From contig JAVJUS010000094.1 of assembly GCA_040220455.1 (NCBI GenBank), positions 1 through 64,000 of the forward strand: DNA of 64,000 bases. Direction: 5' to 3'. Shown piece by piece: positions 1 to 8,976 of the stretch (positions within the stretch are counted from its first letter, which is position 1; each line of letters starts with the position of its first letter). The position numbers and the translations under genes are program-made. The notes under the pieces were generated by a model, which was not told the DNA's origin, did not search any database, and saw only the letters and a program-made list of their open reading frames with translations. This stretch comes from JAVJUS01 sp040220455. GTDB lineage: Bacteria > Pseudomonadota > Alphaproteobacteria > DSM-16000 > Inquilinaceae.

Positions 1-51
1 GCGGCGCGCCGCCGCCGGCCGCGGTCCCGCCAGCCAGGGGATGAACCAGCG

Positions 52-1833
52 ATGAGCGTTTTCGGAGCCATGTATTCGGGCGTGTCGGGCCTGTTCGCGC
101 AATCGCAGAAGATCAGCGCGATCTCCGACAACGTCTCGAACGCCAATACCGTGGGCTACAAGAAGACCCAGGTGCCGTTCTCGACCTTCGTCACCCAGCA
201 GGCGATCGACACGGCCTACTCGGCCGGCGGCGTGCGCGCCAAGCCGCGCATGATGGTGGGCGAGCAGGGGCTGCTGCAGTCGACCTCCAGCGCCACCGAC
301 ATGGCGATCAGCGGGCAGGGCATGTTCGTCGTCCGCTCCACGGCGGAGGAGACGGTCGGCGGCCCCGACCAGCGCACCTACTTCACCCGCGCCGGATCCT
401 TCTCGCCGGACGCCGACGGCAACCTGCGCAACACCGCCGGCTATTACCTCCAGGGCTGGCCGCTGGACAGCGACGGCAGCTTCGTCGGCGGGGCGCCGGC
501 GCGGACCTCCTTCGACGGGCTGGAGACGATCGACGTCACCGGCCTCAACTTCACCGGCGCACCGTCGACGAAGATCGACTTCGGTGCCAACCTGCCGGCG
601 GAGGCGACCCAGCTCGGCGGCATCGAGAGCCTGGCTCTGCCCTTTGACGGGGCGCCGAACATCGGCGCCGGCGACACGGTCACGCTGAGCTTGCGCAACC
701 CGACCGGCGGCACCGAGACCCTGGTCATGAACGCGACCGCGGGCCCGCCGGCCAACCCGGACGAGTTCCAGGTCGGCGGCACCAACGCGGCCACCGTGGC
801 CAACCTGCGCACGGCGATCGACGCCGCGCTGTCGACGGAGTTCTCGGCCGACGCCAAGAACGGCGGCATCACCGTGGCGGCCGGCGGCTCGACCCTGTTC
901 GTCAACGACGCCGAGGACTATTCCGGCTGGGCGCTCGACTCGATCGCGACCAGCGCCGGCGCCGGCGCCGTGGATGTCGGCCGGTTCAAGGAGCTGGGCG
1001 ACCTGGTCACCACCTCGATCGAGTACTTCGACAATCTGGGCTCGCCCCAGCTCCTCGACCTGACCTGGGAGCCCACGGACGTGGCCGGCCTGTGGAACCT
1101 GACCGTCGTCAATCGCGGCGACCAGTCCGGCGCGCCGGTCGCGCGGATGTCGCTGCAGTTCGGCCTGTCCGGCGCCGATGCCGGCTCGCCCCAGTCGGTC
1201 CAGGGCTACTACGACATGACCACGGCGACGTTCAACGCGGCGCCGGAACCGGCGGGGCTGGAGTTCGTCAGCGAGACCGGCCAGCCGCTCGGCAGCGCGC
1301 CGATCAACCAGCGCGACCCGATCATCCCGCGCCTGCAGATCACCAACGGCACCGCCACCTCGCCGATGCCCCAGACGCTCGACCTGAACATCGGCGCGCT
1401 GCAGACCTTCGACGGGATCACCCAGTTCTCCGGCGACTACACGCCGACCAAGATCGAGCGCGACGGCGCCCAGTTCTCCGACCTGGCGCGCACGGAAATC
1501 GGCTCGGACGGCGTGATGCGGGCGATCTTCGACAACGGCCAGTCGCGGCCGATCTACCAGGTCCCGCTGATCGACTTCACCAACCCGGAGGGCCTGCTGG
1601 CGGTCGACGGCAATGCCTGGCAGGCCACCTCCGAGGCGGGCGCCTGGTACCTGTGGAACCCGGGCCAGGGCTCCACCGGCGACATCGCCGGCGGCAGCCT
1701 GGAGGAATCCACGGTCGATATCGCCGAGGAGTTCTCGAACATGATCATCGCCCAGCGGTCCTACTCCTCCAACGCCCGGATCATCCAGACCGCCGACGAG
1801 ATGCTCCAGGAGATCGCCAACCTGAAGCGCTGA
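52..1833 (+). CDS. flgE: Flagellar hook protein FlgE
   Basis: Builds the hook, the flexible joint between the flagellar rod and filament, outside the cell. The 593-residue product begins with the rod/hook N-terminal signature (VSGLFAQSQKISAISDNVSN followed by ANTVGYK). It ends in the matching C-terminal helix (EEFSNMIIAQRSYSSNARII near residues 562-581), so both D0 halves are intact. The middle (about residues 130-520) is the variable surface region and makes the protein longer than the roughly 400 residues of E. coli FlgE. It is followed by flgK and flgL in the same direction, as in many alphaproteobacteria. The start is an ATG with a purine-rich AGGGG 11 bases upstream. Certain at family level. 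Confidence 0.95.
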   Translation: MSVFGAMYSGVSGLFAQSQKISAISDNVSNANTVGYKKTQVPFSTFVTQQAIDTAYSAGGVRAKPRMMVGEQGLLQSTSSATDMAISGQGMFVVRSTAEETVGGPDQRTYFTRAGSFSPDADGNLRNTAGYYLQGWPLDSDGSFVGGAPARTSFDGLETIDVTGLNFTGAPSTKIDFGANLPAEATQLGGIESLALPFDGAPNIGAGDTVTLSLRNPTGGTETLVMNATAGPPANPDEFQVGGTNAATVANLRTAIDAALSTEFSADAKNGGITVAAGGSTLFVNDAEDYSGWALDSIATSAGAGAVDVGRFKELGDLVTTSIEYFDNLGSPQLLDLTWEPTDVAGLWNLTVVNRGDQSGAPVARMSLQFGLSGADAGSPQSVQGYYDMTTATFNAAPEPAGLEFVSETGQPLGSAPINQRDPIIPRLQITNGTATSPMPQTLDLNIGALQTFDGITQFSGDYTPTKIERDGAQFSDLARTEIGSDGVMRAIFDNGQSRPIYQVPLIDFTNPEGLLAVDGNAWQATSEAGAWYLWNPGQGSTGDIAGGSLEESTVDIAEEFSNMIIAQRSYSSNARIIQTADEMLQEIANLKR

Positions 1834-1899
1834 CGGCCCTGACCCGCCGGGCCGCGCCCGCGGCCCGGCGCCTCGGCCCCCGTCGACGGAGCCCCCGAC

Positions 1900-4197
1900 A
1901 TGAGCCTGATCTCCGCCCTCAACACCGCCCTGACCGGGATGCAGGCGAGCCAGCGCGCCGCCGATCTGGTCTCGCGCAACGTCGCCAATGCCGGCACCGA
2001 GGGCTACACGAAGAAGACGCTGCCGCGCGAGGCCCGGGTCCTCGACGGCCAGGGCGCGGGCGTCGTCACCGGCGAGATCCAGCGCTCGATCGACCTGCGG
2101 GTGCAGGCCCAGATGTGGACCGAGCAGTCGTCCAGCGCGCGATTCGAGGTCGTCGACGACTTCCTGCAGCGCCTCGACCGGCTGTTCGGCAAGCCCGACC
2201 AGGACCTCTCGATCGCCTCCTCGGTGGGCCGCCTGGCCGAGGCGTTCCAGGAGCTGGCCGACGAGCCGCAGAACGCGACCGCGCGCCAGAGCGTGATCTC
2301 GACGGCCGACCAGCTCGCCCAGGACCTCAACCGCATGACCGACGAGGTCCAGGCCATGCGCCAGCAGGCCGAGGACGGCATCGCGGGTTCGGTGCGCACG
2401 GTCAACGAGGCCCTGACGGCGGTCCATCAGCTCAACGGCAAGATCGAGCAGAAGCTGGCCGCGAACGAGAGCACGGCCGAGCTGGAGGACCAGCGCGACC
2501 GGCACATCGCGACGCTGAACGAGCACCTGGACATCCGCACGTTCCGGCGCTCGGGCGACAAGATCGCCATCTTCACGCCGGCCGGGCGGCCGCTGGTCGA
2601 CGCGACGCCGCGCCAGCTCTCCTTCGACGCGCGCACCCAGATCGGGCCGCAGGACACGGCCGACGGCGACCCGCCGGGCGTGGGCACGGTGACCCTGGTC
2701 GGGCCCGAGGGGCGCATCGACCTCCTGAAGGAGGGGGGCATGGCGTCGGGCAAGATGCTCGGCTACGCCCAGATCCGCGACGACTACATGGCTACGGCCC
2801 AATCCCAGCTCGACGAGCTGGCCCACGGCCTGGCGCTCGCCCTGTCCGAGCGGGTCGGGACCCTGTCCTCGACCGTCACGGCCTCGGCGCCGGTGAACGG
2901 TACCAATCCGGTGGCCAGCGCCGACCTGACGGGCGCGGCCAGCCCCGGCGACACGATCACGGCGACGCTGTCGATCGCCGGGCCGGTGACGCTGACCGCC
3001 ATCGACCCCGCGAACGCGCCGCCGGCGGCGGGCGAGTTCGTCGCCGACCCGGATCCCGAGGTGAGGGCGGAGAACATCCGCGCCGCGCTGCAGTCCGCCG
3101 TCGACGCCGCCGCCGGGGCGGGCGAGTTCACCGTTTCCGTGGTCGAGACCGTCAACGGCGTGCGCATCGCCATCGACGACGCCAATATCGGCGCCAACGA
3201 CGACCTGACGGCGCTCGACACGACCTTCGTCGCGCTCGACGGCGCGGCGCTGCCGGACGGGCTCCAGGCCTCGCGGGCGGCCGTCGACGTGGCCGCGGTG
3301 ACGACGCCGGGCGACACCGTCATGGTGCGCTATCGCGACGGCGGCGGGCAGGTCCGCTCGATCGAGCTGACCGCCGTCGCCGATCCCGACGGCGGCCCGG
3401 TGCCCGAGGACAGCTTCGTCATCGGCGCCACGCCGGCCGACACGGCGACGAACATCCGCAACGAGATCAACGCCCGGCTTTCGGCCTTCTCCGGCGACGC
3501 CGGCACGCTCGCGGTCGACATGACGGGGCCGGGCGCGACCGAGCTGCGCATCGACGACAGCGCGCCGGGCGCAGGCGCGGCGATCGTCTCGCTCCACGCC
3601 GTCAGCCGCACCGCCGGCACCGTGCCGGGGGAGGAGACGCAGTTCGCCGTCTTCGCCGACGGGCTGTCCGGCTCGCAGAAGGCCTATGTCGGGACCGAGC
3701 CGCTGCAGCCGGGCGACCCGCCGGCGCAGAAGGAGGGCTTCGCCGGGCGCATCTCCGTCTCGGACCGGCTGCGCCGGGACGACACGCTGCTGGTCGCCTA
3801 TCCGACGCCGCCCAACGGCACGCCGACGGGCGAGGCGGCGATCGGCGATCCGAGCCGGCCGCTGGAGTTGCTCTCCCGGCTGACGGAGACGCCGCGCCAG
3901 TTCGACCCGGCGACCGGGATCGGCAGCCCCGACGCGCCTTATGCCGGATCGGTGCGGGAGTTCGCGACCTCGGTCGTCTCCTTCCAGGCGGTCCAGACCG
4001 CCGAGGTGAGCGACCGCAAGGAATACCAGGCCTCGGTCACCGAGACGATCGAGCTGCGCTTCGACCGGTCGGCCGGCGTCAATGTCGACAAGGAGATGGC
4101 CGATCTCCTCGTCATCGAGAACCTGTACGCGACGAGCGCGCGCGTGCTGAGCACGGTCCAGAGCATGCTGGACGAGCTCGCCAACCTGGGCCGCTGA
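1900..4197 (+). CDS. flgK: Flagellar hook-associated protein FlgK (HAP1)
   Basis: First hook-filament junction protein; it caps the hook and joins it to flagellin through FlgL. The N-terminus (MSLISALNTALTGMQASQRA, then SRNVANAGTEGYTKK) is the classic flagellar rod/HAP motif. The C-terminus (residues about 715-765, ending TVQSMLDELANLGR) is the paired helix. At 765 residues it is longer than usual; the extra length is a Thr/Asp/Ala-rich middle (about residues 320-620) with two similar segments ending in ENIRAAL and TNIRNEI, which look like repeated surface domains. It starts 66 bases after flgE, with GGAG 8 bases before the ATG. Confidence 0.93.
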   Translation: MSLISALNTALTGMQASQRAADLVSRNVANAGTEGYTKKTLPREARVLDGQGAGVVTGEIQRSIDLRVQAQMWTEQSSSARFEVVDDFLQRLDRLFGKPDQDLSIASSVGRLAEAFQELADEPQNATARQSVISTADQLAQDLNRMTDEVQAMRQQAEDGIAGSVRTVNEALTAVHQLNGKIEQKLAANESTAELEDQRDRHIATLNEHLDIRTFRRSGDKIAIFTPAGRPLVDATPRQLSFDARTQIGPQDTADGDPPGVGTVTLVGPEGRIDLLKEGGMASGKMLGYAQIRDDYMATAQSQLDELAHGLALALSERVGTLSSTVTASAPVNGTNPVASADLTGAASPGDTITATLSIAGPVTLTAIDPANAPPAAGEFVADPDPEVRAENIRAALQSAVDAAAGAGEFTVSVVETVNGVRIAIDDANIGANDDLTALDTTFVALDGAALPDGLQASRAAVDVAAVTTPGDTVMVRYRDGGGQVRSIELTAVADPDGGPVPEDSFVIGATPADTATNIRNEINARLSAFSGDAGTLAVDMTGPGATELRIDDSAPGAGAAIVSLHAVSRTAGTVPGEETQFAVFADGLSGSQKAYVGTEPLQPGDPPAQKEGFAGRISVSDRLRRDDTLLVAYPTPPNGTPTGEAAIGDPSRPLELLSRLTETPRQFDPATGIGSPDAPYAGSVREFATSVVSFQAVQTAEVSDRKEYQASVTETIELRFDRSAGVNVDKEMADLLVIENLYATSARVLSTVQSMLDELANLGR

Positions 4198-4227
4198 AGC
4201 GGCCGCTGATGGGCCGCTGAAGCGGCC
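4188..4227 (+). repeat. Direct repeat at the flgK-flgL junction
   Basis: A 17-base unit occurs twice (4188-4204 and 4211-4227) with a 23-base period, duplicating the last codons and stop of flgK. Each unit is itself a 7-base-stem hairpin (GGCCGCT GA AGCGGCC). It could slow ribosomes or shield the transcript between the two genes, but there is no T tract, so it is not a normal terminator. Confidence 0.7.
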
Positions 4228-4244
4228 TCTGAAGGGTGAGTGCC

Positions 4245-5786
4245 ATGGAGATCTCGACCTACGCCCGCAGCCTGCTGATCCAGCAGCGCTCGGAGCTGCT
4301 GCAGACGCGGCTGTTCAAGGCGAACGAGCAGCTCGTCACCGGCAAGAAGGCCTCCCAGTTCTCCGAGCTGGGCGGCCAGAGCGCGCAGACCCTGTCGCTG
4401 CGCGCCAAGATCCGCACGGTCGTGCAGTACCAGGAGACGATCGGCCTGACCAACCGGCGCATGGAGGTCATGCACGAGTCGCTCGAGCGGACCAACAAGA
4501 TCGGCCACGACGTCTCGACCGAGGTGCTGACCGGCCTCTACGACAACGAGGCCAAGCTGCCCTATCTGGCCGAGACCGCCGGCACGGCGGCCGACGAGAT
4601 GATCACGCTGATGAACGCGCGCTTCGGCGAGCGCTATCTCTTCGGCGGCGCGAAGAGCGACGCCGCGCCGGTGACGAACCTCCAGGACATGCTGCGCGGC
4701 GATCCCTCCGACCCGGCCGGCGCGACCCGCGGGCTGATGGACCTGGTCGACTCCCGCGCGGTGGTCGACGCGGCCTCGCCGGCGGCCGACCTGCCCGCCG
4801 GCCAGTGGCCGGGCCATGTGGAGGTGCGTACCGACGGGACGACTGTCGAGTTCCGGCTCGACGAGCTCGCCTTCGAGGGCTTCGGGATGGAGATCAAGGA
4901 GCTGCGCTACGACCAGGCGACCGGCGGCACGGCCTCGATCCCGGCCGCGGGCGTGGCCGAGCCGCCGCCGGCCGGCCCCGACACCGTGCCGGCGGTCTCG
5001 GTCGACACCTCGGCCGTCACCTTCTTCGCCGGCCAGACCTTCCGGCTGATGGTCGAGATGCCCGACGGCACGGACAAGTCGATCGAGATCCGCGCGGTCA
5101 CCGGCAACGGCCCGCACGACCGCGACACCTTCCGCATCGACTACAACGCCCAGGTCAACTTCACCGAGGCCTTCACCGGCGCGCTCGAGCGCACGGCGAC
5201 GACGGATCTCAAGGCCGCCTCGGCGCAGCAGGCGGCGACCGAGTTCTTCGACTTCCCGCCCAAGGTCGTGCAGTTCGACGGCGGCAGCGGGCAGTGGCAG
5301 GTGGTCGAGGACGATGTCGGCGAGGTCGTGCGCTGGTACGACGGCCAGCGCGGCGGCGATCCGCGCGACGGCGCCCGGGTCAAGGTCGACGACGGCACCA
5401 TCGTCGACTACGGCATCCGGGCCGACGAGGCGCCGCTGGCCGACACGCTCAAGCAGCTCGCCCTGCTCGCCGGCTTCGAGTACGACGCCCAGGACACCGA
5501 GCCCTACAAGGCGCTGGCCGAGCGCTCGGGCTCGCTGCTCTCCGACGCCTCGGAGCGGGTGCGCACTCTGCTGGGCGCCCACGGCACCCGCCAGGAACTC
5601 GTCGCCGGCTACGAGGAGCGCCACGCCGCCACCGAGGCGATGGCGACCGGCCAGCTCAACGACATGGAGAACGTCTCCCAGCAGGAGGTCGCGAGCCGCA
5701 TCCTCACCCTGGAGAGCCAGCTCCAGGCGAGCTACGAACTCACCTCGCGCGGCCAGAACCTGAGCTTGGTGCGGTTCCTGAGCTGA
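4245..5786 (+). CDS. flgL: Flagellar hook-associated protein FlgL (HAP3)
   Basis: Second hook-filament junction protein, a flagellin-fold adaptor. The N-terminal helix (MEISTYARSLLIQQRSELLQ, then the FlgL/flagellin-like NEQLVTGKKASQFSELGG) and the C-terminal helix (residues about 470-513, ending SRGQNLSLVRFLS) are clear. The 513-residue length is well above the roughly 300 of enterobacterial FlgL because of a large central insert. The ATG at 4245 was chosen over the GTG at 4236 because GAAGG at 4231-4235 is correctly spaced for the ATG and the protein then begins at the conserved MEIST. It is the last gene of the flagellar run here. Confidence 0.88.
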   Translation: MEISTYARSLLIQQRSELLQTRLFKANEQLVTGKKASQFSELGGQSAQTLSLRAKIRTVVQYQETIGLTNRRMEVMHESLERTNKIGHDVSTEVLTGLYDNEAKLPYLAETAGTAADEMITLMNARFGERYLFGGAKSDAAPVTNLQDMLRGDPSDPAGATRGLMDLVDSRAVVDAASPAADLPAGQWPGHVEVRTDGTTVEFRLDELAFEGFGMEIKELRYDQATGGTASIPAAGVAEPPPAGPDTVPAVSVDTSAVTFFAGQTFRLMVEMPDGTDKSIEIRAVTGNGPHDRDTFRIDYNAQVNFTEAFTGALERTATTDLKAASAQQAATEFFDFPPKVVQFDGGSGQWQVVEDDVGEVVRWYDGQRGGDPRDGARVKVDDGTIVDYGIRADEAPLADTLKQLALLAGFEYDAQDTEPYKALAERSGSLLSDASERVRTLLGAHGTRQELVAGYEERHAATEAMATGQLNDMENVSQQEVASRILTLESQLQASYELTSRGQNLSLVRFLS

Positions 5787-5839
5787 GGCGCGGCGCGGCC
5801 GGCTAGCCGGAAAAAGGAGGCCGGCCGGGCCGTGCGCGG

Positions 5840-6286
5840 TCAGAGCAGGGCGGCGAGGCGCTCGGTCAGGGCGGCGTCGCTTTCGTGGGTGACGTCCTTG
5901 TCGAGCTCGCCGTCGACCAGCTCGGCGGTATGGCTGTCGAGCATCTTGCGCAGGTCGCCAAGCGTCTTCGGCGGTGCCACCAGGACCAGCCGTTCGAAGG
6001 CGCCGTCGCGGCGCGCGGCGTTGATCCGTCCCGCGACTTCGTGGGCGAAGACATGCTTTTCGTATTCGTGCCAGTCGGTGTCGCCCAGCGCCGCGCGGCC
6101 GGGGCCGAAGCGGCTGTGCTCGCGGCCGGGGCGGTCCGAGCCCTGGTCGCGGGTCTTCGGGTTCGGGTCCACCATGTCGGCCGGCATGACGCGGGCGAGC
6201 GTCTTCGACCGGCCGTCATTGTGGTAGAAGCGGGCGCGCTGGCCGTCGGCCACGACGATCCAGGTTTCCTTCGGTGGCAGTTTCAT
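5840..6286 (-). CDS. Host-attachment-type protein (PF10116-like)
   Basis: A 148-residue protein of the family named for the Agrobacterium protein needed for attachment to host cells; its biochemical role is unknown. The sequence opens with MKLPPKETWIVVADGQRARF, then has the family features ARV (residue about 31), HEYEKHVFAHEVAGRIN, and RLVLVAPPKTLGDLRKML near the end. An in-frame open stretch runs upstream to 6400, but the ATG at 6286 has a GGGGAAAG ribosome site and gives the usual family length. It is convergent with flgL and divergent from guaB. Family assignment is firm; a role in attachment here is inference. Confidence 0.8.
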   Translation of the reverse strand: MKLPPKETWIVVADGQRARFYHNDGRSKTLARVMPADMVDPNPKTRDQGSDRPGREHSRFGPGRAALGDTDWHEYEKHVFAHEVAGRINAARRDGAFERLVLVAPPKTLGDLRKMLDSHTAELVDGELDKDVTHESDAALTERLAALL

Positions 6287-6408
6287 CGTTTCTTTCCCCT
6301 CTCGGATCGTTCGCGGGATCGGGCCGTCACCAACGGGTCCCGGTGCCCCGCATCCCGGTATCTTGCCCCGATCCGCATGGCGCGCCATGAGCCGCGTCAA
6401 TGCCGCCC

Positions 6409-6436
6409 TTCACAGCCCGTGGCGTATCGGTATAGT
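6409..6436 (+). promoter_or_regulatory. Candidate sigma-70 promoter of guaB
   Basis: TTCACA at 6409-6414 and TATAGT at 6431-6436 are separated by 16 bases and lie 75 bases before the guaB ATG. Both hexamers differ from consensus at one position. Read by eye only. Confidence 0.5.
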
Positions 6437-6510
6437 GCCGCGCCAACGAGAGCGCCCCGGCGGTGCCGGGCCGCGCCTCCGCCCGCCCCGAGACTGCCGG
6501 AGCCACCGCG

Positions 6511-7992
6511 ATGGACGCCCCCGCCGCGCCGCCGCCGATTCGCGAAGCCCTGACCTTCGACGACGTGCTGCTGGCGCCCCGCGCCTCGGCGGTGATGCCG
6601 GGGGGCGCGGACACCTCGACCCGGCTGACGCGCGAGATCACGCTCGGCATCCCGCTGATCTCCGCGGCCATGGACACGGTGACGGAGAGCGCGCTCGCCA
6701 TCGCCATGGCCCAGGCGGGCGGCCTCGGCGTCATCCACCGAAATCTCGACATCGACCGCCAGGCCGAGGAGGTGCGCAAGGTCAAGCGCTACGAGTCCGG
6801 CATGGTGGTCAACCCGATCACCATCGCGCCCGAGGCGACGCTCGCCGACGCGCTGGCGCTGATGGAGCACAACCGGATCTCCGGCATCCCGGTGACCCGG
6901 CCGGACGACACGCTCGTGGGCATCCTGACCAACCGCGACGTCCGCTTCGCCTCCGACCCGGCCCAGCCGATCGCCGACCTGATGACCAAGGAGGACCTGG
7001 TCACCGTGCGCGAGGGCGTCGGCCGCGAAGAGGCCAAGCGCCTGCTTCACCGCCACCGGATCGAGAAGCTGATCGTCGTCGACGACGCCTATCGCTGCAT
7101 CGGCCTGATCACGGTCAAGGACATCGAGAAGGCGCAGTCCCACCCGCTGGCCTGCAAGGACGACCAGGGCCGCCTGCGCGTCGCGGCGGCGACCGGCACC
7201 GGCAAGGCCGGGATCGAGCGGGCCGAGGCGCTGTTCGACGCGGGCGTGGATGTCCTGGTGATCGACACCGCCCACGGCCATTCGCAGGGTGTTCTGGGCA
7301 GCGTCGGGGAGGCGCGGCGGCTGACCAACTACACCCAGATCGTCGCCGGCAACGTCGCCACCGCCGACGGCGCAAAAGCGCTGATCGACGCCGGCGCCGA
7401 CGCGGTCAAGGTGGGCATCGGCCCGGGCTCGATCTGCACGACGCGGGTCGTCGCCGGTGTCGGCGTGCCCCAGCTCACCGCCATCATGGACGTGGTCCGG
7501 GTGACGCGGGAGGCGGGCGTGCCGCTGATCGCCGACGGCGGCATCCGCTTCTCCGGCGATCTCGCCAAGGCGATCGCCGCCGGGGCGGAGTGCGCGATGC
7601 TCGGCTCCATGTTCGCCGGCACCGACGAGGCGCCGGGCGACGTCGTGCTCTACCAGGGCCGGTCCTACAAGTCGTATCGCGGCATGGGCTCGGTCGGCGC
7701 CATGGCCCGCGGCTCGGCCGACCGCTACTTCCAGGCCGAGGTGCGGGACTCGCTCAAGCTGGTGCCGGAGGGCGTCGAGGGCCGCGTCCCCTACAAGGGG
7801 CCGATCGCGACCGTGATCCATCAGCTGGTCGGCGGGCTGAAGGCCGCCATGGGCTATACCGGCAGCGCGACGGTGCCCGAACTGCAGGGCCACGCGGAGT
7901 TCCTGCGGGTCTCGGGCGCCGGCTGGCGGGAGAGCCACGTGCACGACGTGACCATCACGCAGGAGCCGCCGAACTACCGCCCGGAGCTCTGA
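6511..7992 (+). CDS. guaB: Inosine-5'-monophosphate dehydrogenase
   Basis: Oxidises IMP to XMP with NAD+, the committed step to guanine nucleotides; guaA lies 3 kb downstream. The 493-residue product has the usual layout: first half-barrel (LTFDDVLLAPRAS, residues 14-26), two CBS domains (about 95-215), then the rest of the barrel with the catalytic loop GPGSICTTR (Cys near residue 310) and the flap region RGMGSVGAM. The ATG at 6511, preceded by GGAG, was preferred to a GTG at 6463 because it gives the normal N-terminus. The stop is 2 bases before a dispersed palindromic repeat that could act as its 3' end. Confidence 0.96.
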   Translation: MDAPAAPPPIREALTFDDVLLAPRASAVMPGGADTSTRLTREITLGIPLISAAMDTVTESALAIAMAQAGGLGVIHRNLDIDRQAEEVRKVKRYESGMVVNPITIAPEATLADALALMEHNRISGIPVTRPDDTLVGILTNRDVRFASDPAQPIADLMTKEDLVTVREGVGREEAKRLLHRHRIEKLIVVDDAYRCIGLITVKDIEKAQSHPLACKDDQGRLRVAAATGTGKAGIERAEALFDAGVDVLVIDTAHGHSQGVLGSVGEARRLTNYTQIVAGNVATADGAKALIDAGADAVKVGIGPGSICTTRVVAGVGVPQLTAIMDVVRVTREAGVPLIADGGIRFSGDLAKAIAAGAECAMLGSMFAGTDEAPGDVVLYQGRSYKSYRGMGSVGAMARGSADRYFQAEVRDSLKLVPEGVEGRVPYKGPIATVIHQLVGGLKAAMGYTGSATVPELQGHAEFLRVSGAGWRESHVHDVTITQEPPNYRPEL

Positions 7993-7994
7993 CG

Positions 7995-8099
7995 CTAGAG
8001 CATCCTGCGCCCGGACGGGCGCAGACAAGATGCTCTAGTTTATTGAAGATAGGGCAATTTTTTCCGAACTGATGATTCAATCAGTTCGGAAATCGCCCT
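7995..8099 (+). repeat. Bipartite palindromic repeat, copy A (full length)
   Basis: Two adjacent imperfect palindromes: 7995-8038 (CTAGAGCATC ... GATGCTCTAG) and 8051-8099 (AGGGC ... CCGAACTGAT, ATCAGTTCGG ... GCCCT), joined by a 12-base AT-rich spacer. A second full copy lies inverted at 15266-15368 and a half copy at 14967-15012. It follows guaB directly and could fold into two hairpins in the transcript. No open frame is inside, so this is a REP/MITE-like non-coding element. Confidence 0.8.
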
Positions 8100-8217
8100 C
8101 GGGACGGGGCGGCGAGACGGGACCACACGGGCGGGGGAGAACGAACGGCCCCCGCGTGATCGAGCATATCCCGGTCGGCGACCTACGGGTGGGTGATCCA
8201 AGGGTGGGCGGTCCCGC

Positions 8218-8718
8218 CTACGGCCGCATGACGCGGTGCATGTCGAGCGAGGGCGGGGCGACGCCGGCCCGGCTCATCAGGTCGTGGACCTGGCCGCGAT
8301 GGTGGGTCTGGTGGTTGAAGACGTGCAGCAGCAGCAGGTCGCGCGGGTCCTCGCGCCGGTTGCCGGCATTGTCGCCATAGACGATGGCGCCCGCCAGGTC
8401 GGCCGGGCCCAGCGCGTCGACGAAGGCGACGATGCGCGCGTCCTCCGCCTCCCGCGCTTCGCGCAGGGCCGGCAGGGTGTCGTGCAGGATCGCGTCGAGA
8501 CCGGTCGACGGCACGGTCCGCCCGGCGAAGCGCGCCATCCAGATGCGGTCGCCGACCAGGATGTGGTTGAGGGTGCCCAGGATCGAGCCGAAGAACGCCC
8601 CGCGCGGCCGGGCGATCTCCTCGGCCGGCATCGCGGCGCAGACGTCGTAGAGCCGCGCGTTGGCCCGGGCGTTGTAGCGCGCCAGCAGTCGGAAATGGGC
8701 GATGGCGTCCTCGGTCAC
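8218..8718 (-). CDS. DinB family protein
   Basis: A 166-residue four-helix DinB/YfiT-type protein. Members bind a metal through three histidines; many are thiol-dependent transferases, and the substrate here is unknown. Candidate metal ligands are in GTLNHILVGDRIW (His near residue 52) and FNHQTHHRGQVHDL (near 136-143). The start is a GTG with a strong GGAGGAA site. It sits alone between guaB and the methyltransferase, on the opposite strand to both. Confidence 0.8.
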   Translation of the reverse strand: MTEDAIAHFRLLARYNARANARLYDVCAAMPAEEIARPRGAFFGSILGTLNHILVGDRIWMARFAGRTVPSTGLDAILHDTLPALREAREAEDARIVAFVDALGPADLAGAIVYGDNAGNRREDPRDLLLLHVFNHQTHHRGQVHDLMSRAGVAPPSLDMHRVMRP

Positions 8719-8976
8719 GGGGTTCCTCCCGGCTCGGCGGGCGATGCCGCGCGGCGCGCCCGGCGACCCGGGCTCCGTGCCGCGCGCGGCGCGCGGCGCT
8801 CTGGACCGGCGGTCGCCGAACGGTCATGATGGACGAAGACTACGCGAGCGGTGGCCGCGACCGAAGCCCGGATGCCGCCGTCCGGCCGGCCCCGGCGCCG
8901 CCCGGCGCGCACCATCCCCCGGATTCCGGACAACGAGAGCGGATCGGCCCCGCACCGGGGCGTCGAAGGAACGAGC

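Noticed and set aside
1092..4220. A 1042-codon open frame spanning flgE and flgK in another frame, and many other long frames antisense to real genes
   Set aside because: Arg/Pro/Gly-rich translations with no motifs, overlapping proteins with clear family signatures; they arise because very high GC removes stop codons in shadow frames.
3939..5624. A 561-codon minus-strand frame opposite flgL
   Set aside because: Composition is His/Arg/Leu-rich shadow sequence; FlgL on the plus strand has conserved ends and a ribosome site.
5795..5826. Terminator between flgL and the host-attachment gene
   Set aside because: The palindrome CCGGCTAGCCGG is followed by A residues on the plus strand and lacks a T tract in either useful direction.
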